From Psychrobacillus soli (lineage in GTDB: Bacteria > Bacillota > Bacilli > Bacillales_A > Planococcaceae), in the NCBI RefSeq assembly GCF_006861775.1, contig NZ_VDGG01000013.1, positions 1-47,151 on the forward strand: DNA of 47,151 nucleotides, read 5' to 3'. This document shows, in pieces, positions 28,928 through 37,982 of this stretch (the first letter of the stretch is position 1; each line of letters starts with the position of its first letter). The notes below the pieces were generated by a model. The model did not search any database, was not told where the DNA came from, and saw nothing but the letters and a program-made list of their open reading frames with translations. The translations under genes were made by a program, and so were the position numbers.

Positions 28928-28944
28928 TGCAAGTATCATGCCAA
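28928..28944 (-). promoter_or_regulatory. Sigma-54 promoter of the amine-demethylase operon
   Basis: The minus strand reads TTGGCATGATACTTGCA: -24 TGGCA and -12 TTGC with canonical spacing. It lies about 55 bases before the first gene of the operon and opposite to the activator gene. Confidence 0.88.
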
Positions 28945-28996
28945 CTATGAAATAGTCATAAATCTTAATTTAAATCCAAAAATACAAGATTTAATA

Positions 28997-29027
28997 TTCA
29001 AAAATGAAATTAATTTTCAATTCTGAA
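28997..29027. promoter_or_regulatory. Tandem TTCA-N4-TGAA dyads (candidate activator binding sites)
   Basis: TTCAaaaaTGAA (28997-29008) and TTCAattcTGAA (29016-29027) are two identical dyads 19 bases apart. They lie 53-83 bases upstream of the -24 box and just before the activator's ribosome site, so they may also autoregulate it. Confidence 0.5.
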
Positions 29028-29047
29028 ATTTTGACAGGGGTGATTTT

Positions 29048-30850
29048 ATGATAGAACATTCTATTTTACTTCAGATTTACGATCAACTAATTTTTACAAC
29101 GACTGACGGAGTAATTTGTCATATTGTTGGAAATCATTCAGAACTATTTGAAACGCCATCTACTAATAAAACAAAAACAATTAAGGACTTAGAAACCCAG
29201 TTATTTACGGAAAGTATATTTTCACAGATAGAAACGAATCCAAAAAAACAAATTTTCCTCCAAACAGCATGGGTAGGACTCGAAATACTCACAACTATTT
29301 ACAAGGATAAAAATCATTTTATTTTTGCGTATAAGATTCTTAATTCTACCTATAGAGAAATAGGTGAATCTCAACAAGTTGATTTCAAATATTTTCCCTT
29401 TATTGTTAACAGTAGAGAGATGGAAGATGTAGCTTTTAAATTACAGAAGATAGCTACTGTTGGAGCAACAGTACTTTTACTTGGTGAATCAGGAGTAGGT
29501 AAGGGAATGGCAGCAAAAGCGATTCATAAGATAGGCGCTCGTCAAAACAAGCCATTTATCTCTATTAATTGTGGGGCAATACCAGAGAACTTAATTGAGA
29601 GTGAATTATTTGGATTTGTAGACGGCGCGTTTACAGGAGCCAAAAAAGGTGGCATGGAGGGAAAATTCCGCCAAGCACATACTGGTATTTTATTTTTAGA
29701 TGAAATTGGCGAACTATCACTTACGTTGCAAGTCAAGTTATTACGAGCAATTGAAGAACGTGTAATTACCCCTATTGGAAGCACTATTTCTTATCCAGTA
29801 GATATACAAATTATTGCAGCTACAAACCAGCTTCTTGAAGAAGCAGTAGCAAAAGGTGAGTTTCGTGCAGATTTATATTATCGATTAAACGTTATTCCTG
29901 TTAATATTCCACCTTTACGTGATCGGGTAGAAGAGATTCCATCTCTTATCCATCATTTCACGCTAAAATACAATAAGCTTTACCAAAAACAAGTTAAGTT
30001 TTCTCCAGATGCAATTGATTATTTATGTATTCAACCGTGGCCAGGAAATATTAGGGAGTTAGAAAACATGGTGGATCGTCTAATTGTATTATCTAATACA
30101 TCCGTTATTACAAGCCCAATAATAGAAGCGATAGTTCCTCCAAAACCTATAATTAGAGCTAACCGACCTATAATTAATCATTTAATGCCGCTTCAAGAAG
30201 CTGTAGAAATGATAGAAGAAGAATTGATAACAATGGCTATGGAACAATACAAATCTGTGAAATTAGCTTCCAATGTACTAGGAATTAGCCAACCAACCAT
30301 GAGTAGGAAATTTAAAAAAATTAGGGAGTTACAAACAAAAGATGGTAGCTTAATGAGTAAACGAAGGATTTTAGAAGAGCAATTAAACAAACAGTTACGC
30401 TCCATTACTATAGTTACAGCAGTTACAATTTTACCTGAAGAAGTAAGAATGGCTATGAAAGATACATCTAATGCAGCACTTCGTGCACCTTTAGTCCAAA
30501 AGTTCACGGCGATTTATCAACAAGAAGGCGGAATCAAATGGGTGTTTATTTTTCAGATGCTACCTGATGGGAGAATCATTCAAATAGCTTCAAGTGATGA
30601 TTTCGTAATAAAACCCGGCGAAGAATATATTGGTCCACCAGAAATGATGAAAGTTATTTATGATGCATTTAAAGGCAAGGACGGTGTGACTCCTTTATAT
30701 GAAGATAAATACGGGGAATGGAAAACAAGTTTTGCTCCATTGTATGATGAATTAGGAGAAATCATTGCAATCATTGGCTATGATTACAGTAAAGAGTATA
30801 TTAATAGCGAATTACAACGCCTCAGCAGGCAACTTAATGTAACAATTTAA
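29048..30850 (+). CDS. Sigma-54 enhancer-binding activator with C-terminal Cache-like sensor
   Basis: 600 residues. The N-terminal 115 residues look like a divergent PAS-type domain. The AAA+ core has Walker A GESGVGKG (146-153), GAFTGA (193-198) and Walker B LFLDEIGE (215-222). The Fis-type HTH is at about 403-424 (VKLASNVLGISQPTMSRKFKK). Unusually, 170 more residues follow; WVFIFQMLPDGRII and WKTSFAPLYDELGEIIAIIGYDYS look like the strands of a Cache/PAS sensor. It is divergent from the operon and surely its activator. RBS AGGGGTG. Confidence 0.9.
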   Translation: MIEHSILLQIYDQLIFTTTDGVICHIVGNHSELFETPSTNKTKTIKDLETQLFTESIFSQIETNPKKQIFLQTAWVGLEILTTIYKDKNHFIFAYKILNSTYREIGESQQVDFKYFPFIVNSREMEDVAFKLQKIATVGATVLLLGESGVGKGMAAKAIHKIGARQNKPFISINCGAIPENLIESELFGFVDGAFTGAKKGGMEGKFRQAHTGILFLDEIGELSLTLQVKLLRAIEERVITPIGSTISYPVDIQIIAATNQLLEEAVAKGEFRADLYYRLNVIPVNIPPLRDRVEEIPSLIHHFTLKYNKLYQKQVKFSPDAIDYLCIQPWPGNIRELENMVDRLIVLSNTSVITSPIIEAIVPPKPIIRANRPIINHLMPLQEAVEMIEEELITMAMEQYKSVKLASNVLGISQPTMSRKFKKIRELQTKDGSLMSKRRILEEQLNKQLRSITIVTAVTILPEEVRMAMKDTSNAALRAPLVQKFTAIYQQEGGIKWVFIFQMLPDGRIIQIASSDDFVIKPGEEYIGPPEMMKVIYDAFKGKDGVTPLYEDKYGEWKTSFAPLYDELGEIIAIIGYDYSKEYINSELQRLSRQLNVTI

Positions 30851-30871
30851 TTCTCTCTAAAAATTCACGGC

Positions 30872-30921
30872 AAAAATAAGGTAAAAGATTACTTTCTCTA
30901 CCAATCTTTTACCTTATTTTT
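30872..30921. terminator. Bidirectional terminator between the activator and the ald remnant
   Basis: A 19-bp perfect stem (30872-30890 with 30903-30921) encloses a 12-base loop, with T-runs on both strands. It serves the plus-strand activator and the minus-strand aminotransferase operon. Confidence 0.9.
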
Positions 30922-30934
30922 ATTTCAATTAATT

Positions 30935-31394
30935 CTATTTTGCTACCAACTTCTTGGTTATATCTGATGCCAATTCTACTTGAAGATCCGTATATGGTAG
31001 TGCAGCTTGGCGATAGCCTTTATTAGCAATTTGCAAGCCGTACGGAACAGTTACATTCGACAAACCTATAGTTGATGTACGCGCAACAGCACCTGGCATA
31101 TTTGCCCACTGCGTAATGTACAACACCATATACTTCATAAGTAGGATTACTATGGGTAGTAATTCAATCAATTGTTTCAATGGAATCACCCTGATCTACC
31201 GCTACATCCACTACAACAGATCCCTTTTGCATCGTTTGTATCATTTCTTTTGAAACTAATTGTGGCGCACGAGCACCTGGAATTAGCACAGCACCAATTA
31301 ACAAATCTGCTGTTTTAACTGCCTCAGCTATATTGTAGGTATTTGATGCACGTGTACGAACACGTCCTTGGAACAAATCATCTACCCCACTCAT
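30935..31394 (-). pseudogene. ald: Alanine dehydrogenase remnant
   Basis: The translated pieces match the C-terminal half of alanine dehydrogenase: [20 protein letters not shown], then [10 protein letters not shown], then [20 protein letters not shown]. About 190 N-terminal residues are missing, and the remnant starts eight bases after the aldehyde dehydrogenase stop. A TGA (31164-31166) stands where family members have Arg after ETID. A one-base insertion near 31105 then shifts the frame. The last 20 residues are also aberrant. When intact it would have returned pyruvate for the aminotransferase and released ammonium. Confidence 0.9.
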
Positions 31395-31402
31395 TCTTAT
31401 AA

Positions 31403-32842
31403 CTAGTTTTGATTTATTACTACCAGCTTCATTTCTGTCATTTCCTCAATTGCATATTTTAGACCTTCTCTACCCATACCACTTTCCTTCACGCCACCAT
31501 AAGGTAAATGATCTAAACGGAATGTTGGTATATCATTTACAATGACACCTCCTACGTGAAGTTTTTGCGTTGCCTGTAAAGCAACATGGATATTATCTGT
31601 ATAAATACCTGCTTGCAACCCGTATCTTGAGTCATTTACTTGATTAAATGCTTCTTGAATAGATGTGAACTTCATAATAGATACTATTGGTGCGAATACC
31701 TCCTGACAGGAAACCTTATGCGCCGACTTTACATTTAATAGTACAGTAGGTTGTAATATATTCCCTTCGGATTCACCACCAGTTGCAACAATTGCCCCTT
31801 GTTCTTTTGCTTCTTCAATCCAACTTAAAGCACGTTTTACATCTTGTGGACTAATTAGGGCCGAAACATCTGTTGCGGGATCAAGCGGATCACCTAGCTT
31901 CAATTCTTTTGTAGCTGCTATAAATTTATCTACAAACAAATCGTACATTTTTTCGTGAACATATATTCGCTGTACTGAAATACATACCTGTCCTTGGAAT
32001 GCAAATGCCCCGGATACAACACGTGGGATTAATTTATCGATATTAACATTTTCATCAATAATAACGGCCGCATTAGAACCCAATTCAAGCGTTACTTTCT
32101 TTAAACCTGCCTGATTGCGTATGCCAATACCTACAGTTGGACTACCTGTGAACGAAATCTTTTTCACTCGCTCATCCGTTACTAGTTTATTTCCAATCAA
32201 GGAACCTGCACCTGTAACGATATTTAACACACCCTTTGGCAATCCTGCCTCAGCTAATAATTCACCAATAAAATAGGAAGTTAATGGTGTTTGACTTGCA
32301 GGCTTTAATACAATTGAGTTACCAGATGCTATTGCAGGTCCTAATTTATGCGCTACTAAATTCATCGGGAAATTAAATGGCGTAATAGCTGCAACAATAC
32401 CTAATGGTTCACGAACTGTATAAGCAATGCGCCCTTCTCCTCCTGGCGCAGCATCTACTGGAATTGTTTCCCCATGTATACGCTTTGCTTCTTCAGCAGC
32501 AAATTTATATGTTTGAATAGTACGTAGAACTTCCACTTTTGCGGTTGAAATAGGCTTCGCTGCCTCCAGTGCTATAAGCTCTGCCGCTTCCTCCACACGT
32601 TGTTCTAATAAAGCAGATAATTTTTCAAGAATAACCGCACGCTTATAAGCAGGCATGCTTGCCATCGTTTCACGAGCAGCATCGGCAGCAACTAAAGCCG
32701 CTTCTACTTCCTCCACTGTTGCCTTCGGTATTTCTGCAATGACTTCACCACTATACGGTGAACGTAATTCTGTATACTCTGTCGCTTCTACCCATTCTCC
32801 ATTTATAAATAAATCTTTCTTTATGATTGTTTTCTTCAACAT
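31403..32842 (-). CDS. NAD(P)+-dependent aldehyde dehydrogenase
   Basis: 479 residues. The catalytic cysteine is C287 ([11 protein letters not shown]), the general base E253 (LELGSNA), and PFNFPM marks the cofactor site. It belongs with lactaldehyde, phosphonoacetaldehyde and sulfoacetaldehyde-type dehydrogenases more than with the GbsA-like enzyme of the other module. ATG 32842 follows AGGTGGGG; an upstream GTG is less suitable. Located 19 bases after the aminotransferase gene, it probably oxidises the aldehyde made by that enzyme. The actual aldehyde is unknown. Confidence 0.9.
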   Translation of the reverse strand: MLKKTIIKKDLFINGEWVEATEYTELRSPYSGEVIAEIPKATVEEVEAALVAADAARETMASMPAYKRAVILEKLSALLEQRVEEAAELIALEAAKPISTAKVEVLRTIQTYKFAAEEAKRIHGETIPVDAAPGGEGRIAYTVREPLGIVAAITPFNFPMNLVAHKLGPAIASGNSIVLKPASQTPLTSYFIGELLAEAGLPKGVLNIVTGAGSLIGNKLVTDERVKKISFTGSPTVGIGIRNQAGLKKVTLELGSNAAVIIDENVNIDKLIPRVVSGAFAFQGQVCISVQRIYVHEKMYDLFVDKFIAATKELKLGDPLDPATDVSALISPQDVKRALSWIEEAKEQGAIVATGGESEGNILQPTVLLNVKSAHKVSCQEVFAPIVSIMKFTSIQEAFNQVNDSRYGLQAGIYTDNIHVALQATQKLHVGGVIVNDIPTFRLDHLPYGGVKESGMGREGLKYAIEEMTEMKLVVINQN

Positions 32843-32861
32843 TATCACCCCACCTTTCTAG

Positions 32862-34172
32862 TTACAGCGTAGTTGCTGTTATCTTATTCTCAACTTCTTG
32901 AATCGCTTTATCTAAAAGATTTAATAAATCTTTTAATTCTGCTTGGCTTATTGATAAAGGCGGTGAAAATACAACAACATCCTGACCATCAAGTACAACC
33001 GCACGGCATATTAAGCCTACCTTAGCTGCCTCCAAAACTATTTGTGGGGCTAGTAGACTTCCTTCAGAGAAGACTTCAAGACCTGCCATTAAACCTAAGC
33101 CTCTTGCGTTCACAATAAATGGATACTTCGCTTGTAATGCTTTTAACCCTTCTAAAAGCTCTTGACCACGAGCGGCTGAATTTGCTACTAAATTTTCTTT
33201 TTCAATAATCTCAATATTTTTCAATCCAACTGCGCAAGCCATTGGATGTCCACTATACGTATATCCATGCAATATTGTTCCTACTGATAGTTCAGAAAAT
33301 TCTCTGTGTATTTTCTCAGAAATCATTACGCCACCCAATTGTGCATATCCACTAGTAACACCTTTTGCAAAGCACATCATATCTGGTACCACGTTATAAT
33401 GTTCCATAGCAAAAAACTTACCTGTTCTACCAAAACCAGTAATAACTTCATCAGTTATCATCAATATTCCATACTCATCGCAAATTTCACGAATTTCTTT
33501 GAAGTAATTTTCCGGGGCAACATGCACACCCCCAGCACCTTGTACTGGCTCCGTTATGAAAGCAGCAATTGTTTCAGGTCCTTCAGTTTCAATTAAGTCA
33601 CGTAATGCTTTTGTTGAGAAATGATCTACGTATAAAAAATCCGGTGCATTTGAATTGGTAAAATCACGAAATGCTTTTAAACCCGTGGCACTTGTAGCAC
33701 CGATTGCTACGCCGTGATAAGATTTTGACCTTGAAATTATTTTCTTACGAGATACTTCCCCTTTTAATATCCAATAATGACGAGCCAATTTATAGGCACT
33801 ATCATTGGATTCAGAACCACCAGAAGTAAAAAACGTTGTACTTAAGTCACCCGGTGCTAGTCCTGCTAACTTTTCTGCTAATAGAATGGCAGGTTCATTA
33901 CTAAACGTTGCAAAACAAGAGCTGAAGGCTAGTTTATCCATTTGCTCTTTTGCTACTTCACCAAGTTCTGTTCTGCCATGGCCGATATTCACATTCCAAA
34001 GTGATGACATACCGTCAATTACTTTTTTGCCAGTAATATCATACAGATAAACCCCTTTTCCTTCTGTAAAAATGAATGCTGGTCCATTTTCCGTCTTTAC
34101 CGGTGAAGTAGGGTGTAGAAAATGCTTTTGATCTAACGCTCTAAGTTCTTCAATAGAATAATTTCTTTTCAT
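32862..34172 (-). CDS. Class III (omega) aminotransferase, pyruvate-type
   Basis: 436 residues. The PLP lysine is K270 (CFAKGVTSG), the Asp is in ITDEVITGFGRTG (239-251), and TSGGSESND (116-124) binds the phosphate. The sequence resembles beta-alanine- or taurine-pyruvate aminotransferases. The start is MKRNYS (34172), nine bases after GAGAGG; the ATG three codons earlier touches the ribosome site. Together with the adjacent aldehyde and alanine dehydrogenases it fits a classic amine + pyruvate scheme. The amine cannot be told from sequence. Confidence 0.9.
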   Translation of the reverse strand: MKRNYSIEELRALDQKHFLHPTSPVKTENGPAFIFTEGKGVYLYDITGKKVIDGMSSLWNVNIGHGRTELGEVAKEQMDKLAFSSCFATFSNEPAILLAEKLAGLAPGDLSTTFFTSGGSESNDSAYKLARHYWILKGEVSRKKIISRSKSYHGVAIGATSATGLKAFRDFTNSNAPDFLYVDHFSTKALRDLIETEGPETIAAFITEPVQGAGGVHVAPENYFKEIREICDEYGILMITDEVITGFGRTGKFFAMEHYNVVPDMMCFAKGVTSGYAQLGGVMISEKIHREFSELSVGTILHGYTYSGHPMACAVGLKNIEIIEKENLVANSAARGQELLEGLKALQAKYPFIVNARGLGLMAGLEVFSEGSLLAPQIVLEAAKVGLICRAVVLDGQDVVVFSPPLSISQAELKDLLNLLDKAIQEVENKITATTL

Positions 34173-34222
34173 AAGATACATCCTCTCAGTTAATTGTTAT
34201 GGAACTATACACATAAGTAATA

Positions 34223-34239
34223 TGCAAGAAGCGTGCCAA
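34223..34239 (-). promoter_or_regulatory. Sigma-54 promoter of the aminotransferase operon
   Basis: The minus strand reads TTGGCACGCTTCTTGCA, a full match to the -24 TGGCACG and -12 TTGCA consensus. It lies about 50 bases upstream of the aminotransferase start. Confidence 0.92.
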
Positions 34240-34324
34240 CTATTAAAATACGACTTACTTGTATTTCGAATATGAGTTGATTTAATTTTAAATTAATTCT
34301 TAATTTTAAGTTGATTTAATTCTT

Positions 34325-34352
34325 AATCTTAATTAAGATATTGATTAAGATT
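34325..34352. promoter_or_regulatory. Inverted repeats upstream of the activator (candidate enhancer site)
   Basis: AATCTTAAT (34325-34333) and ATTAAGATT (34344-34352) are inverted, and a 14-bp perfect palindrome ATCTTAATTAAGAT occupies 34326-34339. It lies about 90-110 bases from the -24 box, a usual enhancer distance. Confidence 0.5.
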
Positions 34353-34377
34353 ATTCAATATCTAAGGGGTTCATGGG

Positions 34378-35775
34378 ATGGAAGACTTAATTTTAAATAA
34401 GATTATTGAAACATCAAATAATAATATTACAGTTATTGATAGTGAGGGAATAATTGTCCATTCTAATCCAGAGCATTGGGTGAACTATGGTATGAAGCCT
34501 GGAACATATAAAGGTACATCCATTTATGATCTTGAAAAGGAAGGTTTATTAGCTCCATCTATTGGAGCAATTGTATTAAATGAAAAAATAAAAAAAACCA
34601 TTTTACAACATACCAAAACTGATCGAGTAATCATGTCTACAGGTTACCCTGTCTTTGATGAAAAAGAAGAATTATTATTCGTCGTAAGTTATAGTCATGA
34701 TCAGACTGAAATACTAGAGTTACAGCAACAATATGAAAAAATGGAAAGGAAAGTGAAAGGTTATCAAACCGAGGTTGAAGAATTGCGTGAAAAGGAATTT
34801 GAACAAAATGGTATTATCGCCCGGAGTAGTGCAGCACAGCATATTTTAAAAACAATCTATAACATTTCCAAGACTGATGCAACAGTGCTCCTTTTAGGTC
34901 CATCAGGTGTTGGAAAAAGTACATTTGCACGTATTTTGCATAGCCATAGCAATCGTAAAAAGGAGCAATTTATTGAAGTGAACTGCAGTACGATTCCTGA
35001 GGGGCTATTTGAATCTGAAATTTTCGGCTATGAAACTGGAGCTTTTACCGGTGCGAATAAACAAGGAAGCGAGGGATTAATTGAACAGGCGGATGGCGGA
35101 ACATTATTTTTAGATGAAATCGGGGAACTACCATTATCTATGCAAGCGAAATTATTAAAAGTATTACAAGAAAAAAAAATAAAACGGCTTGGTGGTAAAA
35201 AAGAACGCACAATCAATTTCCGTTTAGTTACGGCGACAAATCAGGATTTAGAAAAAATGGTACAAGAAGGACGATTTCGTTTAGATTTATACTATCGTCT
35301 AAATGTCATTCCATTACAAATTCCCTCTTTAGAAGAACGAAAAGAAGATATTTCTTATTTGGTTCAAGATTGTCTTCAAAAATTCAACAGTGCCTATAAT
35401 GTAAAAAAAAGAATTCATCCATCAACGTATGATGTCTTCACCAACTATAACTGGCCAGGTAATATCCGAGAGTTAGAGAACTTGATGGAGCGCCTTATCC
35501 TTACTATTGAAGATGAAGTCATATATCCTACTCATCTACCTGCAAACTTTAACACTTTCCAAACAAATAGTAGTTTCTCTTTAGATAATATAGAACAACC
35601 ATTAAAAGTAACAAATAATTTAAAGGAAATATTAGAAAATACGGAAATCCAAATCATTCTTAAAGCTTTAAAAAAATGCAAAACAACTTATGAGATGGCC
35701 ACTTATTTAGGCATTAGTCAGCCTACCGTTATTTATAAGTTGAAAAAATATAAAAATAAACTTGATCACTCTTAG
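34378..35775 (+). CDS. Sigma-54 enhancer-binding activator (PAS-AAA+-HTH)
   Basis: 465 residues. There is an N-terminal PAS-like domain (1-110, ITVIDSEGIIVHSNPEHW), a coiled coil (112-143) and an AAA+ core with Walker A GPSGVGKS (174-181), GAFTGA (221-226) and Walker B LFLDEIGE (243-250). A C-terminal HTH of the TyrR/RocR kind covers about 437-460 (YEMATYLGISQPTVIYKLKK). RBS AAGGGG. Divergent from the aminotransferase operon, whose sigma-54 promoter it should activate. The PAS domain probably senses the inducing amine or a product. Confidence 0.92.
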   Translation: MEDLILNKIIETSNNNITVIDSEGIIVHSNPEHWVNYGMKPGTYKGTSIYDLEKEGLLAPSIGAIVLNEKIKKTILQHTKTDRVIMSTGYPVFDEKEELLFVVSYSHDQTEILELQQQYEKMERKVKGYQTEVEELREKEFEQNGIIARSSAAQHILKTIYNISKTDATVLLLGPSGVGKSTFARILHSHSNRKKEQFIEVNCSTIPEGLFESEIFGYETGAFTGANKQGSEGLIEQADGGTLFLDEIGELPLSMQAKLLKVLQEKKIKRLGGKKERTINFRLVTATNQDLEKMVQEGRFRLDLYYRLNVIPLQIPSLEERKEDISYLVQDCLQKFNSAYNVKKRIHPSTYDVFTNYNWPGNIRELENLMERLILTIEDEVIYPTHLPANFNTFQTNSSFSLDNIEQPLKVTNNLKEILENTEIQIILKALKKCKTTYEMATYLGISQPTVIYKLKKYKNKLDHS

Positions 35776-35838
35776 GCCAATTCAAACCATGGAAATAACA
35801 TTAAAAAACAACCACAATTAAGTGATTGCTTTTAGTAA

Positions 35839-36060
35839 TTACAAATAGTTTCTCAATGAAACAACTACTTCGTCAGTACTAATATCCAAATACTGAGTTG
35901 TGGTAGCCAAATTAAAATGTCCCAATACTTTAGAGACTAGGGCAATGTTAGCACACTTATCATATAAACTCTTTGAGTACGCTCGCCGTATTGCGTGAGC
36001 GTTGATATTAAGTAAATCAGATCTTTTAGAATACTTGCCTCCGTTGTTTAGAAATAGCAT
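35839..36060 (-). pseudogene. Tyrosine recombinase (integrase) C-terminal remnant
   Basis: 73 residues. The catalytic HxxR is in HAIRRAYSKSL, the later GH in SKVLGHFNL and the nucleophile Tyr in TTTQYLDIST. The N-terminal arm-binding and core domains are absent, and so is part of the catalytic domain before HxxR. No ribosome site precedes the first ATG. It lies 130 bases from a tRNA-Arg gene, so it is probably left from an element that used a tRNA target. Confidence 0.85.
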
Positions 36061-36112
36061 TGTTGGTAGAGTTGGTATTTATAGTGGTTCTTTAAAAAGT
36101 TTATTTTAAGGG

Positions 36113-36140
36113 TTGATTTATGAAAAATTTCCTTTATAAT
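36113..36140 (+). promoter_or_regulatory. Candidate SigA promoter of the plus-strand tRNA-Arg
   Basis: TTGATT (36113-36118), a 16-base spacer and TATAAT (36135-36140) lie about 50 bases upstream of the tRNA. Confidence 0.5.
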
Positions 36141-36191
36141 AAAAAAGAAGCTAATTTTGGTCATTAAACTAAATGCTTCTACAATACATAG

Positions 36192-36265
<74 letters not shown>

Positions 36266-36371
36266 TAATAATAACTTAGAGCAACTTAATAGTATCAACG
36301 GTTTGCTAATTGTAGGTATTTCTAACGGTATTCTAACCTGTATGAAATATCCCCAATAAATCGTTGCAATC

Positions 36372-36404
36372 AACTTCCAATTACTAATAATTGGAGGTTT
36401 TTTG
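36372..36404 (+). terminator. Terminator after tRNA-Arg copy 1
   Basis: AACTTCCAATTA pairs with TAATTGGAGGTT, then TTTTTG follows on the plus strand. Confidence 0.8.
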
Positions 36405-36580
36405 TTTTGATCAAGAAAAAAGGAGTCTTTGATGCCTAGTGTAACTTGCGTTTTTAAGTGTGTTTAAACCCTTATATAGCAATGATTCAGTGTATCTAAT
36501 ATGTGTAAAGGCTTATCTGATAGCCCTTTATTCTCTATATGTATCATAGAAAAAAAATAAAAAACAGATCAACTGACATA

Positions 36581-36609
36581 GAAAAGCAGATACACACTCG
36601 TATCTGCCA
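36581..36609 (-). terminator. Terminator of the nitroreductase-like gene
   Basis: GCAGATAC and GTATCTGC (36600-36607 and 36586-36593) form an 8-bp stem; TTTTCTATG follows on the minus strand. It is 15 bases after the gene's stop. The rest of 36410-36580 holds nothing I can name. Confidence 0.7.
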
Positions 36610-36623
36610 TTGTAATATCGTAA

Positions 36624-37949
36624 TTACAAGTCAATGCCGTGCCATTTTTTCAAATGCTCTGCATGAGTTGATAAATAAGAGTTTTCTCCAAATAACTTAT
36701 CATAATAATCCAAATCAAGATGGTGTGATTGTAAATACATTAATGAATACACGGAAGGTATGGTAGCTGGAAATTTACCAAAAGTCTTATAGATATATTC
36801 TGCTTGTATGGTCATAAGTTCTATAAACTCTTCATCGTGAACTTGTGCGTTCCCTCTAACTTTTTCTGTATCTTTCCACACACCTTTTGTTTTACTATGA
36901 AAAGGCCCCCCTTCGCCAAACTTTCGTTCCACTAATGCTTCAACGGCATCACGCATCGTAGGAAAATGTGGCGGCGTAAATGAAGTAAATACTCCTTCGA
37001 GTCCAGTCGGATTCGGCATTGCCCAACGTTCATCTGTATCATAACGAAAACCTAGCCCTGGAACATCCGGATCACCACTTGCTCCTAGCACAGTTAGCCG
37101 ATCAATTCCATCAAACATCCAACCACCTAGACCAATCGCTTGTTGCAAAAGCATACCTGAATACGTAGCTGTTGCTAATTCGGCAGACAGTTCAGCAAGA
37201 GAATACTGATCAAGGAAGCTAAGTGGAACTGGATTATCTACGTCAACTAGGTGACTATACTTCTCCACTCCCGGAATTTTACGTTTATTAATATCGTCAT
37301 AAATTACGAGTCCATTTTGAATATAGAAAGCTAAATTTAATAGTGTATGCTGCGCCAAGTCTCCGACAGGAAAAGCTAAAAAAGTACCTGGTTTATTAGC
37401 TACCCAAGAGTTATGACCTTCCATATACGGTTCGTAATTAGGTATATGAATTCGATTATCAGATATTTTTTCAATTCGTTTTTGGTGAGCTAGTAAAAGT
37501 TCTTTTGTAGATAATTTTCCGTCATCATTTCGCCTAGTTTCAGGAGCAAAATCACGCGTTCGGAAGATGTATGTCCCTGTATCATCTGTAAAAAATACTT
37601 CCGAAGTATGGAATCCGGCAGCCGATGGATGGGTTCTTCCTGATGCGGATCCAGAATAATTGGATAAGTTAGGCTTATATCGGTCATGTCTAGTAATTGA
37701 ATGATGCCATCCAGTCACACCACTTATCCCTAGCAAAACAAGCAATTTTTCTACATTGTTTAGAGGTATTGGCTCATGCTTAGATTTGTAAGCAAGCGGA
37801 CCATCGGGAACTTCTGCACCAAGAAAAAAACGTCGAGATCGTCGTCCAAATAAGGCATCCAAAAGTGGAAATTCCGAAAGTTCCCTTAATAAGTCTTCAT
37901 TTAAATCTTCCTCTGAAATTCCCAATCCAATTGTTTTTGTTTTAGGCAT
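36624..37949 (-). CDS. Nitroreductase-fold (SagB/ThcOx-like) flavoprotein, putative
   Basis: 441 residues, soluble. The segment FGRRSRRFFLGAEV followed by a helix (VEKLLVLLGISGV) and GRTHPSAAGFHTSEVFF resembles the FMN-phosphate-binding Arg-Ser-Arg and the RT-PSaG motif of SagB-type nitroreductases; GMLLQQAIGLGGWMFDG recalls the later conserved helix. At 441 residues it is long for a simple nitroreductase. ATG 37949 has GGGGGAG upstream; the frame extends six codons further. It sits alone between two inverted tRNA-Arg genes and behind a 13-bp inverted repeat. Family call moderate, substrate unknown. Confidence 0.6.
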   Translation of the reverse strand: MPKTKTIGLGISEEDLNEDLLRELSEFPLLDALFGRRSRRFFLGAEVPDGPLAYKSKHEPIPLNNVEKLLVLLGISGVTGWHHSITRHDRYKPNLSNYSGSASGRTHPSAAGFHTSEVFFTDDTGTYIFRTRDFAPETRRNDDGKLSTKELLLAHQKRIEKISDNRIHIPNYEPYMEGHNSWVANKPGTFLAFPVGDLAQHTLLNLAFYIQNGLVIYDDINKRKIPGVEKYSHLVDVDNPVPLSFLDQYSLAELSAELATATYSGMLLQQAIGLGGWMFDGIDRLTVLGASGDPDVPGLGFRYDTDERWAMPNPTGLEGVFTSFTPPHFPTMRDAVEALVERKFGEGGPFHSKTKGVWKDTEKVRGNAQVHDEEFIELMTIQAEYIYKTFGKFPATIPSVYSLMYLQSHHLDLDYYDKLFGENSYLSTHAEHLKKWHGIDL

Positions 37950-37982
37950 TAAAACTCCCCCAATCATTTTTTAGACTTAATA

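Noticed and set aside
30935-31394. Two separate small genes of 84 and 76 codons
   Set aside because: Both are pieces of one alanine dehydrogenase split by a stop and a frameshift; neither has its own ribosome site.
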